A stretch of DNA of 64,000 nt from DASSBG01 sp963800395 (GCA_963800395.1 CAWDBD010000018.1:1-64000); one strand, 5' to 3'. Counted from the first letter of the stretch, positions 17,555 to 27,500 are shown. Program-made: numbers and translations. Notes: a model not told the origin generated them from the sequence alone.

Positions 17555-18475
17555 TCAGTAGCGGGGCACGGAAGAGTCGATGCGCTCGGACCATGCATTG
17601 ATGCCACCTTCCACGTTGTAGACATCGCTGAAACCGTGCGCGGCAAACTGCTGTGCCACCGCCATGCTGGAGTTGCCGTGATGGCAGAGAAAGGCCAGCG
17701 GTGTGTCTTTGGGCAGTTCTGCCAGCGACGCCTCGCCGATGTCTTCCAGTGCCGTGGCCATCGGCAGTACCGCCCTGGCGCGGTCTTCGGGTGGACGAAC
17801 GTCAACCAGCGTGATGCCGCCCGCATCAATGCGCTGCTTCAGCTCCTCGACGGTCATGCTCTTGACCGTGCCGCTGCCGGGGAAGCTCAGCGTCAGCCCC
17901 TCACCCTGCATGGTCTTCACCCAATCGATCACCACGCCGCGGGCACGCTGGGCTGCACCCGGATCGAAATGGACTTCGATGCCGTTGGCGCTGCTGACGA
18001 TGTCGTGCGGGGTTGCCGGTGCCAGGGAGAAGCCGGCCTGGCCATGGCCGTCCAGCGCCAGATGCAACACGCCGTCGCCATCGTCGGGCAGGTTGGCGCG
18101 AATCTTTTCCGCAGCGGCATCGGTGATGGTGATCTCCGGTGGCGTGCGATCCGGCTCGGGCACACCCAGCAAGCGGTGCAGCTCGCCACTGGCATACATC
18201 TGCTTGATGATATCGGCGCCACCCACCAGTTCGCCCTTGACGTAGAGTTGCGGGATGGTGGGCCAATCGCCAAATTCCTTGATGCCTTCGCGGATGTCCT
18301 GGTCGGCCAGCACATCCACGCTGAAAAAGCCGGGGGCCAGATCATTCAGGGCGGCGCTGGCAGCGGCCGAAAACCCGCACATCGGTGTCTGCGGATTCCC
18401 CTTCATGAACAGCACCACCGGGTGCTCGGCAAGCATGGATTCGATGTGCTGACGGGTTTCGGGCTGGAGACTCAT
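17555..18475 (-). CDS. grxD: Monothiol glutaredoxin - A-type-like - rhodanese fusion protein
   Basis: A three-domain protein of 306 residues. Residues 1-105 are a monothiol glutaredoxin with the CGFS active site (33-36) and the WPTIPQLYVKGELVGG glutathione/Fe-S binding segment, as in GrxD. Residues about 115-200 resemble an IscA/HesB A-type carrier fold (ITDAAAEKIRANL, then GIEVHFDP) but lack the three cluster-ligand Cys residues. Residues about 205-306 are a rhodanese domain with active-site Cys264 in CHHGNSS. The family role is Fe-S cluster storage and delivery. The rhodanese may supply or carry sulfur, which is inference. The ATG at 18475 aligns with the GrxD N-terminus. The gene probably forms an operon with the EamA transporter. 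Confidence 0.92.
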   Translation of the reverse strand: MSLQPETRQHIESMLAEHPVVLFMKGNPQTPMCGFSAAASAALNDLAPGFFSVDVLADQDIREGIKEFGDWPTIPQLYVKGELVGGADIIKQMYASGELHRLLGVPEPDRTPPEITITDAAAEKIRANLPDDGDGVLHLALDGHGQAGFSLAPATPHDIVSSANGIEVHFDPGAAQRARGVVIDWVKTMQGEGLTLSFPGSGTVKSMTVEELKQRIDAGGITLVDVRPPEDRARAVLPMATALEDIGEASLAELPKDTPLAFLCHHGNSSMAVAQQFAAHGFSDVYNVEGGINAWSERIDSSVPRY

Positions 18476-18692
18476 GATGGGACCTGCATGCGGGAACGGT
18501 GACTGCCCATGATAACGTGGCGCGCCAGTCAGCGGGAAATTCCGCGTGTGCCGGGACCCGCTTGCGATGCGGCGCCATGCCGGAACATGGGCGTGCACTG
18601 GGCAGCTTTCGGAGCGCTGTTTCGGGCTCATCACCTCTCCGCCTCCACGCAGCCCGAAGCCCGCATTGCCAGTGCCTCCTCGGGACCTGGAA

Positions 18693-18721
18693 TGGACAGG
18701 TTCAGCCAAATAATGTACTAT
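18693..18721 (+). promoter_or_regulatory. Sigma-70-type promoter of rpoH
   Basis: TGGACA (18693-18698) and TACTAT (18716-18721) are separated by exactly 17 bp. This predicts a start near 18728 and places the downstream CIRCE operator within the early transcribed region. Confidence 0.5.
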
Positions 18722-18756
18722 TGAGTCCAGTTAACGGGCAGGAACTTTCCCGACCC

Positions 18757-18783
18757 TTAGCACTCCAAGCATGTGAGTGCTAA
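18757..18783. promoter_or_regulatory. CIRCE operator (HrcA-binding inverted repeat)
   Basis: TTAGCACTC-N9-GAGTGCTAA, an exact match to the full 27-bp CIRCE consensus with the canonical 9-bp spacer. It is centred about 42 bp before the rpoH start codon and downstream of the predicted promoter. CIRCE is the operator of the heat-labile repressor HrcA, best known in front of groESL and dnaK. Confidence 0.95.
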
Positions 18784-18811
18784 AATGCCCGTCCGGTTTG
18801 AGGAGTTACCC

Positions 18812-19675
18812 ATGTCGAAAAGCCTTTCAGCCGCCAATATGCCGGTTCCCAGTGTCGTTGGCAGTCTGGACGCCTACATCGGTGCAGTGCACCGTATTCC
18901 GGTGCTGAGTCAGGAAGAAGAGCAGGCTCTGGCGCACCGCTATGTAGATGACAATGATCTGGATGCTGCCCGTCAGCTGGTCAATTCGCACTTGCGCTTC
19001 GTGGTGCACGTGGCGCGCGGTTATCGCGGTTACGGGCTGCAATTGGCCGACCTGATCCAGGAAGGCAACATCGGTCTGATGAAGGCGGTCAAGCGTTTCA
19101 ACCCCGAAGTGGGTGTGCGCCTGGTCAGTTTTGCCGTGCACTGGATTCGCGCCGAGATGCATGAGTTCATCCTCAAGAACTGGCGTATCGTCAAGGTGGC
19201 TACCACCAAGGCGCAGCGCAAGCTGTTTTTCAATCTGCGCAAGAGCAAGAAGCGCCTGGGCTGGCTGAACGCGGGCGAAGTGCGCAAGGTGGCTGATGAT
19301 CTGGGTGTCCCCGAAGCCACGGTGATGGAAATGGAATCGCGTCTGTCCGGGCGGGACATCGGCTTCGATGCGCCGTCCAGCGACAATGACGACGATCACC
19401 GACCGCCGTCGCCAGTGGCGTATCTGGAAGATCACACTGCCGACCCCTATGAGCAGGCGGCTGCGGACGACCAGGAAGACAGTCGTCGCGCCGTCATGAC
19501 CCGTGCCTTGCGCGAGCTCGATGAGCGCTCGCGCGACATTGTGCAGCGGCGCTGGCTGACCGACGACAAGACCACGCTGCAGGATCTGGCCGACGAATAC
19601 GGCGTATCCGCCGAACGCATCCGTCAGATCGAGGCGAATGCCATCAAGAAGATGCGCACCGCCTTCGCGGCCTGA
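18812..19675 (+). CDS. rpoH: Heat-shock sigma factor RpoH (sigma-32)
   Basis: Alternative sigma factor of 287 residues that directs RNA polymerase to heat-shock promoters. Region 2 is intact: NSHLRFVVHVARGYRGYGL, then LIQEGNIGLMKAVKRF. The diagnostic RpoH box QRKLFFNLRKSKKRLGW is present. Region 4 ends with the helix-turn-helix LQDLADEYGVSAERIRQIE. The ATG at 18812 follows GAGGAG and starts MSKSLSAANM. Upstream GTG and ATG codons in frame lie within the CIRCE region and were rejected. A sigma-70-like promoter and a perfect CIRCE element precede the gene, suggesting HrcA represses the heat-shock sigma factor itself. Confidence 0.97.
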   Translation: MSKSLSAANMPVPSVVGSLDAYIGAVHRIPVLSQEEEQALAHRYVDDNDLDAARQLVNSHLRFVVHVARGYRGYGLQLADLIQEGNIGLMKAVKRFNPEVGVRLVSFAVHWIRAEMHEFILKNWRIVKVATTKAQRKLFFNLRKSKKRLGWLNAGEVRKVADDLGVPEATVMEMESRLSGRDIGFDAPSSDNDDDHRPPSPVAYLEDHTADPYEQAAADDQEDSRRAVMTRALRELDERSRDIVQRRWLTDDKTTLQDLADEYGVSAERIRQIEANAIKKMRTAFAA

Positions 19676-19833
19676 GCGGCGACCAGGCAAAGCCTCTTCT
19701 CGCGTCGCCGTGCTGGCTCGGGCGCGAATACGAGGGTGCACCAGAACGCTCCGCGCTTGAACCCTTCAGCGCAGCAAGCTTGTTGCAAATGATCTGATGC
19801 GGGAAGGCTGTCGCTTCTGCGCAACCATTACTG

Positions 19834-21858
19834 TTACCCCATGCGCCAGGTGCCGCGACCACCGTGCTTGGCTTCGTACAAGGCTGCGTCGGCGCGTTTG
19901 CCCAGGGCGCCTGCTGTTTCGTGCGATGCGCCCGGGCGCATGACCAGACCGATGCTGACACCGATGTGCGCCGTGGTCGTGCCTGCCTGATCGCGCAGCA
20001 CGAACGGCTCGGTTACGGCAGCCAGTATTCGCTCTGCCGTGGCAATTGCCGGAGCCTGGTCCGGCACGCCCTCCATCAGCACCGCGAATTCGTCGCCACC
20101 CAGTCGCGCCGGGACATCCGAGCTTCGCAGGTTGGCACGCAGGCGTTTGGCGAAGGCCTTCAATAGCAGATCGCCGGCGGCGTGACCGTGCTCGTCGTTG
20201 ACGGGCTTGAAGCGGTCGAGATCAAGGTACAACAGCGCCATCGGCGCGTGCTGGTCGAGAGCGCGCTCGATGGCGCGATCCAGGCGTGCAGTGAAGCCGC
20301 TGCGGTTGAGCAGGCCGGTCAGTCCGTCCACTTGTGCCAACTTGATCAGGTGACGCTCTTTGAGTTTTCGATCGGTGACGTCCTGCACCATGATATGCAT
20401 GCCGAGCGCATCATGGGTTTTACTGTCGAATTCGGGCAGATAGGTGATCTCCTCGCACCGATAGCTCGGGCCGCTGCCGGTCTCGTCCTCGAATTGCTGG
20501 CGCTTGCCCTTGAGCGCACGATCGATCCGTTCCCGGCGGCGCTCGTACGCCTCTTTGCCGATCACATCAGCGATGAAACTGCCGATGATTTCATGCCGAC
20601 GCCGACCATGGACACGCTCGAACTGTGCATTGACAAAGGCATAGCGCAGGGCCGTATCGACAAAAGCCACTCGTAGCGGCAGTGCGTCGGTAATGGTGCG
20701 AATCTGTTGCTCGCTGCGCCGTAGCGCCTGCTCGGTGGCCATGAGCTCGGTGATGTCCTGGGCATATCCCATCACCACCGCGTCACTGTTGCCTTCATCG
20801 AACAAGCGGTTGTGATACTGCCATGCACGCTGGCTGCCATCACGGTGTACCAGTGTCAGAACTCCCGCGGCCTCACTGTCGGCCCGCAGCTTGTCGAGAT
20901 AAATGTCAAACCTGTCCTGCATGTCTTCGGGCATCAGCGCGCGCAGGGAGGTGCCCAGCAATTCTCCGATACGATAGCCCAGGGCTCCCGCTGCGGCCGG
21001 ATTTATCGACAGCAGCTGGCCTTCCATGTCATGGGTGCAGATGAAACCCAGGCTGTGCTCGAAAATATCGCGGAAGCGCTTTTCGCTCGCCTCCAGTGCC
21101 TGCTGCGCGCGTCGCTCCATCGTCACATCGCGAACTTGCGACATGCGCGCGGGCACGCCCTGGAAAAGCAGGGCATGCATGGTGATGTCGACAAATACGG
21201 TGAGGCCGTCGTGTGTGCGGTGTCGCCAGACCCCGGCATGAAAATGCTCGGGAATGCCTCGTGCGACCAGCTCGCGCATTTTGGGCGCATCCTCCGGATG
21301 GCGGATGTCTTCCATCGTCATCTCCAGCAGCTGTTCGCGCGAGTAGCCGTAGAATCTGGCTGCCGCCTCGTTGGCCACCAGAAACTTCAGATTGTCCTGG
21401 CGGTAGACCAGTACCGGTGACGGGTTGTGATCAACCAGCGAGCGGAGTTCCTGTTCGCGCTCGCGCAAGCCACGCTCCGAATCGTGCCGGGCCAGGGCCA
21501 GTTGCAGTCGGCATCCGAGCGAGGTACAGCCCGGCTCAGCACGGGGAAGCCAGTCCTCGGCGCCCGCCTTGATGACCGCCAGTGCGTCGTTCTCGTCATC
21601 AGACACCGCGACCAGCGCCGTTTGCGGTGCCTTCGCCTTGAGCGCCATCACCGCGTCTGCCAGCGGAACATCCAGAGCCGCGCTGTCGACGAGCACAAGG
21701 TCCGTCAGCGACCGTGCCAGTTCGGCCTCTGCCTCGGCAAGAGTGGCGCAGGTCACCACGTTTGCCTTGAACTTCTCGAAGCCGGAAATGCGGGGACCCA
21801 GACGCGAGCCATCGCTCTCGCGCGGTTCGAGCAGCAGGACGAGTATTGATCTGGGCAT
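19834..21858 (-). CDS. Diguanylate cyclase with receiver-like and PAS domains
   Basis: Signalling enzyme of 674 residues that makes cyclic di-GMP. The N-terminal ~125 residues resemble a response-regulator receiver (ILVLLLEPRESDG, LVLVDSAALD, LVAVSDDEND). Three PAS domains follow, each ending in a VRDVT, AQDIT or VQDVTD segment. The C-terminal GGDEF domain begins LAQVDGLTGLLNRSGF and has the intact active site LGGDEFAVLM. An inhibitory RxxD site (RSSD) stands five residues before GGDEF, so product feedback inhibition is expected. There is no EAL domain. The start at 21858 (MPRSILVLLL) fits the receiver fold, although upstream in-frame starts exist. The gene is divergent from the thioesterase gene. 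Confidence 0.93.
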   Translation of the reverse strand: MPRSILVLLLEPRESDGSRLGPRISGFEKFKANVVTCATLAEAEAELARSLTDLVLVDSAALDVPLADAVMALKAKAPQTALVAVSDDENDALAVIKAGAEDWLPRAEPGCTSLGCRLQLALARHDSERGLREREQELRSLVDHNPSPVLVYRQDNLKFLVANEAAARFYGYSREQLLEMTMEDIRHPEDAPKMRELVARGIPEHFHAGVWRHRTHDGLTVFVDITMHALLFQGVPARMSQVRDVTMERRAQQALEASEKRFRDIFEHSLGFICTHDMEGQLLSINPAAAGALGYRIGELLGTSLRALMPEDMQDRFDIYLDKLRADSEAAGVLTLVHRDGSQRAWQYHNRLFDEGNSDAVVMGYAQDITELMATEQALRRSEQQIRTITDALPLRVAFVDTALRYAFVNAQFERVHGRRRHEIIGSFIADVIGKEAYERRRERIDRALKGKRQQFEDETGSGPSYRCEEITYLPEFDSKTHDALGMHIMVQDVTDRKLKERHLIKLAQVDGLTGLLNRSGFTARLDRAIERALDQHAPMALLYLDLDRFKPVNDEHGHAAGDLLLKAFAKRLRANLRSSDVPARLGGDEFAVLMEGVPDQAPAIATAERILAAVTEPFVLRDQAGTTTAHIGVSIGLVMRPGASHETAGALGKRADAALYEAKHGGRGTWRMG

Positions 21859-22033
21859 GATCCTGGCAGCGTGGTAGTCGGTTCGCGGTCTCCAGTCTGG
21901 CCAGTGGGGCATGAATCGGGCCTGTCGTTCGATCATGCACGCTTCACGCGCACCGCCCAGGCTTCCAGGGTGGGCAAGGCCAGAGCGAATGCCGATTGCA
22001 AGCGACCCCGAACTGACGCATGATATTTCCATC

Positions 22034-22495
22034 ATGAAAAACAGCCTGCAAGACACCTACGCACCGCACAATGCCTGTTTCGGTTGCGGCCCATCCAACC
22101 CGAAAGGCCTCCGGATCAAGAGCTTCCCTGACGGCGATCAGGTCATTGCCGAATTCACGCCGGAGAGATGGCACGAAGCCTTCCCTGGTGTACTCAACGG
22201 CGGCATCATCGGCACCTTGCTGGACTGTCATTGCAACTGGGCGGCTGCCTGGCATCTCATGAACCGGCATGGCAGCGACAGCCCGCCATGCACCGTCACC
22301 ATGGAATACGCCATCAAGCTGCGTCGTCCCACGCCGACAGACAGGCCCTTGAAGCTGGTCGCGCGGGTGATCGAGTCCACCGATGATGTGGTTACCGTCG
22401 AGGGCGAGTTGTATGCCGACGACAAGCTGTGCGACCGCTGCGAAGGCAAGTTCATGGCCGTCAAGGAAGGGCACCCCGCCTATCACCGCTGGTAA
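22034..22495 (+). CDS. PaaI-type hotdog-fold thioesterase
   Basis: Small acyl-CoA thioesterase-like protein of 153 residues. An N-terminal CFGCGPSNPKGLRI motif is followed by the 4HBT core with FPGVLNGGIIGTLLDCHCNW, where the NGG and the acidic residue in the long helix match the PaaI-type active region. The rest alternates beta strands (VTMEYAIKLRRPTP, VVTVEGELYAD). The substrate is unknown. The ATG at 22034 has only a weak ribosome-binding site but fits the family N-terminus. It is divergent from the diguanylate cyclase gene, with about 175 bp between starts. Confidence 0.88.
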   Translation: MKNSLQDTYAPHNACFGCGPSNPKGLRIKSFPDGDQVIAEFTPERWHEAFPGVLNGGIIGTLLDCHCNWAAAWHLMNRHGSDSPPCTVTMEYAIKLRRPTPTDRPLKLVARVIESTDDVVTVEGELYADDKLCDRCEGKFMAVKEGHPAYHRW

Positions 22496-22500
22496 TGGCA

Positions 22501-22530
22501 CCCTCTCCCCTTGCTTTGCAGGGGGAGAAA
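22501..22530. repeat. CCCTCTCCCC/GGGGGAGA hairpin repeat, copy 1
   Basis: A CCCTCTCCCCTTGC arm and a GCAGGGGGAGAAAGAG arm enclose a short loop directly after the thioesterase stop. A similar hairpin recurs at 23409-23433. It may act as a weak bidirectional terminator, though no U-run follows. Confidence 0.55.
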
Positions 22531-22554
22531 GAGAGTGGGTCGCATCCAAAGGCC

Positions 22555-23039
22555 TCAATGCAACAGACCCGGCAGAACCGCCAGACAGCCCAATACGAAC
22601 AGACCGCCGCCAGCCACGAGCAAGGTCAGCACGAACGGCGCAGTCAGGACCAGGTGCCGGACACTGTCCTGCGGCACCAACCCGGCGATGCACGGCAGCG
22701 AGCACAGGCCCGAAATCCACAGCCAGGGCCTGAAGATGCATTCCCGACGGTCCTAGGAGCCTGGGCGGTAGAAACACAAGCGGCTGCGGCTCGTGGTTTT
22801 GGCCAGCTTTTCCGCTCATTTTCGTTAAATAGCTACGGCTATTCGCCTCAAATGATCGAAAAATCTGCCTCAAAACCACTTTGCCTCGCTCACTTGGTTC
22901 CTACCGCCCAGGCTCCTAGATGCTTGTTGATGGCAACCTGAAGTGCATGTGCAAGGAAGCTGTGATGGCCCGGCATGTCGCGCAGTGCCAGAGCCAGGGT
23001 GCGCGGCAACTCGAATCTCATCGAGTAGGATGGTTCCAT
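22555..23039 (-). pseudogene. Small membrane-protein gene split by a palindromic element
   Basis: On the minus strand, an N-terminal part starts at 23021 (or in frame at 23039) with MRFELPRTLALALRDMPGHH and runs to INKH at about 22920. A 167-bp palindromic element then adds a few residues and a stop. Beyond the element, from about 22752, a frame continues ECIFRPWLWISGLCSLP. It carries two strongly hydrophobic segments (VLTAPFVLTLLVAGGGLFVL and LGCLAVLPGLL) and ends at TGA 22557-22555. Joined, the two parts give a protein of about 100 residues with a basic amphipathic N-terminus and membrane helices. I do not recognise the family. The fit of the two halves is inference from composition and position. 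Confidence 0.5.
22753..22919. mobile_element. MITE-like 167-bp imperfect palindrome
   Basis: Terminal inverted repeats CTAGGAGCCTGGGCGGTAG (left) and CTACCGCCCAGGCTCCTAG (right) are exact complements over 19 bp. Inside, the arms continue imperfectly (GGTTTTGGCC...CTCATTTTCG against CAAATGATCG...CTCAAAACC) to a centre AATAGC-TACG-GCTATT. There is no transposase frame. It interrupts the small membrane-protein gene described above. Confidence 0.8.
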
Positions 23040-23470
23040 CTGTTCGGTAGTTGTGTGGCGACATTTCATGGAGGAGAGCGCACGCCACCCCTTTCAGATG
23101 GGGATGGCATTGTCGAGCGCGGAAACATGAGCGGGATGGCCGATTCTGGTATACGCGGGCACCATGAAAGGGTGGCAATGCGGCCACGCTGGCCACGTCG
23201 CCGGTCAATACGCTCGATCGATGCCCCTGCATGTTCAACCTCCCCCTGTTCCGTATGCATGACCGGTTTACACCCGGTCGGTCTCATGGGCTGAGACGCC
23301 TGCGAGCGTTCCTGCTGCAGGAAGGACACCGTATTACTGCATCGGGCCGTGCGCAAGCGCGGGTGTCGTCGGGCTTGATGGTGCTTGTCCGGCACAACCC
23401 CCTCCCGGCCTCCCCCTGCGCAGCAGGGGGAGGCGGGTCGAGGATGGAGCGAGTTGCGGGCCTCGCTTTT
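23040..23470. other. Non-coding stretch with a GC hairpin
   Basis: About 430 bp with no frame I can support as a gene. It holds ACCGGTTTACACCCGGT-like symmetry near 23262-23278. A perfect 11-bp hairpin, CCTCCCCCTGC / GCAGGGGGAGG (23409-23419 and 23423-23433), is the second copy of the hairpin after the thioesterase. It lies just beyond the end of the ERCC4-nuclease gene and may terminate that transcript. Confidence 0.45.
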
Positions 23471-24535
23471 TTAGCTTGTGCGGCACCAGCGGGTGCCGGC
23501 ACCTTGGCCCTGGGTGGTCAGGCGGCCTTCCTCGCGCAGCTGGTCGAGCACGCGCTTGATGCGCCGCTTGGGGATGTCGGGGAAGTGGTGGTACAGCAGT
23601 CTGGCGGGGAAGCTGTCGGGCATGTCGTTGATGACGGCCAGGCGGATGCGGGTGTCGAGGCCGCCTTCGGCGGGACTGCCGCGATAGCCGGCGGTGACTT
23701 CGCGCACGCTGTCGGGCGCGGGCCGCGCAAGGCTGGCGGCGCTGGCGGCGAAGAAGCGCTGGCTCCACAGGTTGGCCAGCTTGCGGTTGCCGGCGAACAC
23801 GATCTGCACGGACGGAAACAGTACCGCCAGTTCGGCCAGCACGCGTTGCACGTGCGCGGCCGGCCATGGCCCAAGGTGCCTGGGGTCTCCGAAATCGCGG
23901 TACTGCGCCTCGATCACCAGTGCCGCGTGCGGGTAGGCGGCCAGTTCGGCCAGTTGCTGCTGCAGTCCCTTCAGTTGCGACAGGTCGGTGAGGAAGTTCT
24001 CGCGGGTCTTGCGCTCGACAATGCTGGCCAGGCGCTGATCATGGCGCAGGGCGTAGTCGCCCACGGGCAGCTTGCGGCGGGTGACGCTGGCGCCGGGGAA
24101 GCGCCAGGGATAGCGCTCCTGGCTGTCGATGACGACCTCGATCCCGCTCTGCGCCACCAGTTCGGTGCGCTTGGCGGACCGGTGTGCCCGGACTGCCGAT
24201 TCGGTGCGCAGGAAGATCTGCTCGTAGCTGCCGGTGCCATCCTTGCGAGGCTTTTCCAGCTTGAGGAACTCGCAGCGCTTGCGGCGGGCGCGATCCAGCG
24301 TGAGTGAGAGTTTGCGGCCCAGGCGCGCGAGGTGGGCCACCGGCACCCGCTCATGTTCGTGCAGCGTTTCATCCGGATCGGGCTCGGACTCGCGCAGGCA
24401 GAAGATCTGCCTGCCGGGACCCGGCCAGGCGTCCTGGGCGCGCACGCACAGCAGTACCCGGCCATCCTGCTCGATGCGGATGCGGAAGGGGAAGCGCGCG
24501 TCCGGCGTGCGCTCGATGATCCACCAGGCGTTCAC
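23471..24535 (-). CDS. ERCC4-domain nuclease-like protein
   Basis: Protein of 354 residues. The middle carries an XPF/ERCC4-type nuclease core: IEVVIDSQERYPWRF, then LPVGDYAL, then IVERKTRENFLTDLS. This provides the GD and ERKxxxD signature of this endonuclease family. The N-terminal ~120 residues are a family-specific domain. The C-terminus (about 300-354) resembles a winged helix (FPDIPKRRIKRVLDQLREEG) and ends basic. Its ATG overlaps the stop codon of the upstream SNF2 helicase gene by 4 bp, so the two are translationally coupled and probably act together on branched or damaged DNA. The actual function is unknown. Confidence 0.85.
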   Translation of the reverse strand: MNAWWIIERTPDARFPFRIRIEQDGRVLLCVRAQDAWPGPGRQIFCLRESEPDPDETLHEHERVPVAHLARLGRKLSLTLDRARRKRCEFLKLEKPRKDGTGSYEQIFLRTESAVRAHRSAKRTELVAQSGIEVVIDSQERYPWRFPGASVTRRKLPVGDYALRHDQRLASIVERKTRENFLTDLSQLKGLQQQLAELAAYPHAALVIEAQYRDFGDPRHLGPWPAAHVQRVLAELAVLFPSVQIVFAGNRKLANLWSQRFFAASAASLARPAPDSVREVTAGYRGSPAEGGLDTRIRLAVINDMPDSFPARLLYHHFPDIPKRRIKRVLDQLREEGRLTTQGQGAGTRWCRTS

Positions 24536-27500
24536 AGCGGCGCGAACAGTTCGGCCAGGTCGGCTTCGTCGAAGCGCAGGCGCTGGCTGGCACCGCCTTC
24601 AAGCACGGCGCGCGCGAGGTCGGCCTTGCGTGCCTGCATGGCCTGGATTTTCTCCTCGACGGTGCCGGCGGCGATCAGGCGGTAGACGAACACGGGCTTG
24701 TCCTGGCCGATGCGGTGAGCACGATCGGTGGCCTGGGCCTCCACGGCTGGGTTCCACCACGGGTCGTAGTGGATGACGGTGTCGGCGGCGGTGAGGTTGA
24801 GGCCGACGCCGCCGGCTTTCAGGCTGATCAGGAACACCGGGGCCTTGCCGTCCTGGAATCGCTTGACCAGCGCGGCGCGCTTCGTCCCGGGCGTCTGGCC
24901 GGTGAGGGTCTGGTAGTCGATGCGGCGTTTTTTCAGGGCCGTTTCGATCAGGCCCAGCATCTCGGTGAACTGGGAGAACAGCAGGATGCGGCGGTCCTCG
25001 GCCAGCAGGCCGTCGACCAGTTGCAGCAGGGCGTCGAGTTTGGCCGAAGCCTTGACCTTTTTTGCGCTGGGCAGCTTGACCAGGCGCGGGTCGCAGCAGG
25101 CCTGGCGCAGTTTCAGTAATGCGTCCAACACCACGATGCCCGATTGCGCCAGGCCGCGTTCCTTGATGGTTTGCTGCACGCGCCGGTGCTGGGCCAGGCG
25201 CAGGGTCTCGTAGAGGCTGCGCTGGTCGCCTTCCAGTTCCAGGCTGCGCACGATCTCGTTCTTGGCCGGCAGCTCCTTGAGGACCTGGTCTTTGCGGCGG
25301 CGCAGCAGCAGCGGGCCGACGCGCCGGTTCAGGCGCTGCTGGCGATCGCCGTCGCCGTGTTTCTCGATCGGCGTGCGGTACAGCCTGGTGAACTGGCGCT
25401 GGCCGCCGAGCAGGCCCGGTTCGACGGCATCGAACTGCGCCCACAGTTCGCCCAGGTGGTTTTCCAGCGGGGTGCCGGTCATCGCCAGGCGACGCTCGGC
25501 AGGGATCTCGCGTACCACCTGCGCGGCCTGGCTGCGCGGGTTCTTGATGGCCTGGGCCTCGTCCAGCACCAGTAGCGAGAAACGCGTCTCGATCAGCTTG
25601 TCGCGGTCGCGCGGCAGCAATGGGTAGGTGGTGATGACCAGATGGTGGTCAGGAATGTCGTCATAGCAGTCGGCGCGATCGGGGCCATGGATAACCAGCA
25701 CTTTCAGGCGCGGGGCGAAGCGTGCCGCCTCGTCACGCCAGTTGCCGACCAGGCTGGTGGGCGCTACCACCAGTACCGGGGCTTGCAGCTGTTTGCGCTG
25801 GCGGGCCGCAACGATGTGCGCCAGCACCTGAACTGTCTTGCCCAGCCCCATGTCGTCGGCGAGGATGCCGCCCAGGCCTGTGCTGCCCAGAAAGTCCAGC
25901 CACGCCAGGCCTTCGCGTTGGTAGGCGCGCAGGGTGGCCTTGAAACCGCGCGGGGCGCTGGCGCTGCGTCTGGCCCTGGCCAGCAGTTGAAGCTGCGCCC
26001 GAAGTGCCTCGCCACCGCGCCAGGTCAGGCCACTGTCGTCGGCCAGCTGCCGCAGCGCCGGGGCCTGGCTTCGATGCAGGCGCAGGTCCTCGTCGCCCTC
26101 CAGCCACTCCAGCAACGGTTCGATCAGGGCGCGCAGGCGAGTCAGCGGAATTTCCACGCTGCGGTTTTCGTCGATCAATACCCGGTGCACGGCGTTCGTC
26201 TTCTCACCCTTGGCCGGGTGACGCGGAAAGCCTGGATCGGCCAGCACGCGGCGCAGAATCGGCAGCAGGTCGATGCGCTCGCCGCCCACATCGATACCCA
26301 GTGATACGTCGAACCAGGCGTTTCCGCTGGTCTCGATGTCGGCGTGCCAGTCCTCGATCTCGACCAGTTCGTCGTGTGGAAAGTCGTCCGCGTAGTCGAC
26401 GTGGAAGCCGGCTGCGGCCAGCTGTCGGAGGGTGGCCTGGCTGGCTTCCGGGCTTAGCGGCGGCTGGTGTGCCTGGGGGCGCACCACCAGCTCACCTGGC
26501 TCGCACTGCCCTGGCTCGAAACGGAATTGGTACAGCTCCCGGATCGTCACGAAGCTCAAGGCCTCGAGGCGTTTCCTGGCGTCTGCTTCAGTGGCCATGT
26601 CGTGATGGATGTCAAACAGCTTTCCCTGATGCAAGTGGCGCACCACCGGCATGGCAGCATGGCCGGGCGATATGTGAATGCCGTTGTAGTCAAACGTCAG
26701 GCGGGCCACGGCAAGCCGATGGCTGGCTTGCCAGTCGGGTGCCGTCTCCACCCGCAGGTGCAGGGTCGGAAACGGCTTGGCGCGGATGGTCACGGGTGGC
26801 TTGAACTCGCTGGGCACAGGCAGGCCCGTGGCCAAGCCAGGGGCGCGCAGCCTCTGGCGCAATGCGGCGGCATGCTCGGGGTGCAGCGTTGGCGCATAGC
26901 GGATCCGATCAAGCAGGCGCGCATCACCCTGCACGTGTCCGTACTGCCCAGCCTGCTTGTCGACATACCACAAGCGCGAACCATGCAGCAGCAGTGCGCG
27001 ATCGGGAAGCGCCGCGACCAGGCGCTGATTGCCGCGGCTGTCGCTTTGCCAGTTGATCTGCAAGGGCAGGTCCGGCCCTCGCTGGATCGGTTTGCTGCCA
27101 CGTTCGTACCAGACCGGGTAGCGATCAAGAAGTTGTTCCAGCGCATGTTCCTCATGGCGGGAAGTGATCCAGGCCCAGCGCAGTGCGCCGATCTGGGTAT
27201 GCCGGCAAGGACCGAGAGATGCCAGGGCGATGGCGACTTCGACCGGCCAGCCACCGGGCGGCGTCGGCACGGCACCCCATTGCGCATCCGGCGTCACCGC
27301 TTTGGGATCTACCATGCCCTTGTGGTGGGCGCGTGATTTTGCGGGCCGCAACCAGGCTGGGCAGGCCAGCAGTCTGTGGCCCGATACGGAAACCTTGTCG
27401 CCGGCTCGCAGCAGCACGCCGAACTCGCGTCGGTCATCCTGTTGCTCGTACGCCGCGTGGTCTGCGTGAAAGGTCTCCAGCCAGCGCTCCCAGGCCGACA

